A stretch of DNA of 12,184 nucleotides from Deltaproteobacteria bacterium (GTDB taxonomy: Bacteria; Myxococcota_A; UBA9042; DTJE01), in assembly GCA_013151875.1 (NCBI GenBank), contig JAADHL010000306.1:1-12184 (forward strand). Direction: 5' to 3'. The position numbers were made by a program, and so were the translations under genes. The notes beneath the pieces were generated by a model. It did no database searches and was not told the origin of the DNA. It worked only from the letters and a program-made list of their open reading frames with translations. This document shows, one piece after another, positions 12,121 to 12,184 of this stretch (its first letter is position 1; each line of letters starts with the position of its first letter).

Positions 12121-12184
12121 GTGTTTGAGTTCAAGCTGCCGGACCTGGGAGAAGGCATTGCCGAGGGCGAGATCCTGAAGTGGC
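12121..12184 (+). CDS. pdhC: 2-oxoacid dehydrogenase E2 component, lipoyl domain (partial)
   Basis: Only the first 21 codons are present; the gene runs off the window. They read (M)FEFKLPDLGEGIAEGEILKW, the unmistakable beginning of a lipoyl domain of a dihydrolipoamide acyltransferase (E2), where the FxxPDxGEGI motif precedes the lipoylated lysine by about 35 residues. The start is a GTG at 12121 with AGGGAGG seven bases before it, 34 bases after the pdhB stop. The order E1alpha-E1beta-E2 supports a complete dehydrogenase operon, with the E3 lipoamide dehydrogenase either further downstream or elsewhere. Confidence 0.92.
   Translation, partial: MFEFKLPDLGEGIAEGEILKW

Overview
This window is GC-rich bacterial chromosome with tight, ordinary gene packing. 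It holds 13 protein genes, two of them cut by the window edges. No tRNA, rRNA, CRISPR array, insertion sequence or integrase was seen. The gene set suggests a Gram-negative bacterium with an anaerobic or microaerophilic side, perhaps Desulfobacterota/deltaproteobacteria-like. The pointers are a stand-alone rubredoxin with an NADH:rubredoxin-reductase-like flavoprotein and two rubrerythrin-like proteins, a three-subunit proton-pumping transhydrogenase, and an E1alpha/E1beta/E2 2-oxoacid dehydrogenase. The taxonomic guess is inference only.

Layout. (A) 1-2222, minus strand: an ECF-type sigma factor, a small zinc-binding anti-sigma factor, a DUF692/MNIO iron enzyme and its DUF2063 partner (cut at base 1). 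This is the core of a bufferin-like RiPP cassette under its own sigma/anti-sigma pair, but no precursor peptide lies in the window. (B) 2364-5215, plus strand: pntAA-pntAB-pntB, a complete split NAD(P) transhydrogenase, divergent from the sigma gene across a short shared promoter region. (C) 5333-7327, plus strand: an orphan membrane-anchored sulfatase/alkaline-phosphatase-superfamily protein with a Ser/Thr-type nucleophile site. (D) 7330-9773, minus strand: a 55-aa rubredoxin, an NADH:rubredoxin-reductase-like flavoprotein and two different ferritin-like di-iron proteins. Together they form a plausible NAD(P)H to flavoprotein to rubredoxin to peroxide-reducing di-iron chain. (E) 10022-12184, plus strand: pdhA-pdhB and the start of the E2 lipoyl acyltransferase gene, divergent from D across a 248-bp regulatory gap that carries a strong hairpin in the pdhA leader.

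How it fits together. E1/E2 generates acyl-CoA and, with an E3 not in view, NADH. The transhydrogenase exchanges reducing power between NADH and NADPH at the expense of the proton gradient. The rubredoxin operon probably spends NAD(P)H on peroxide removal. The MNIO cassette with its sigma/anti-sigma pair looks like a stress or metal response. The least ordinary parts are the MNIO cassette without a visible substrate, the rubrerythrin system split over four genes, the orphan membrane sulfatase-like protein, and the pdhA leader hairpin.
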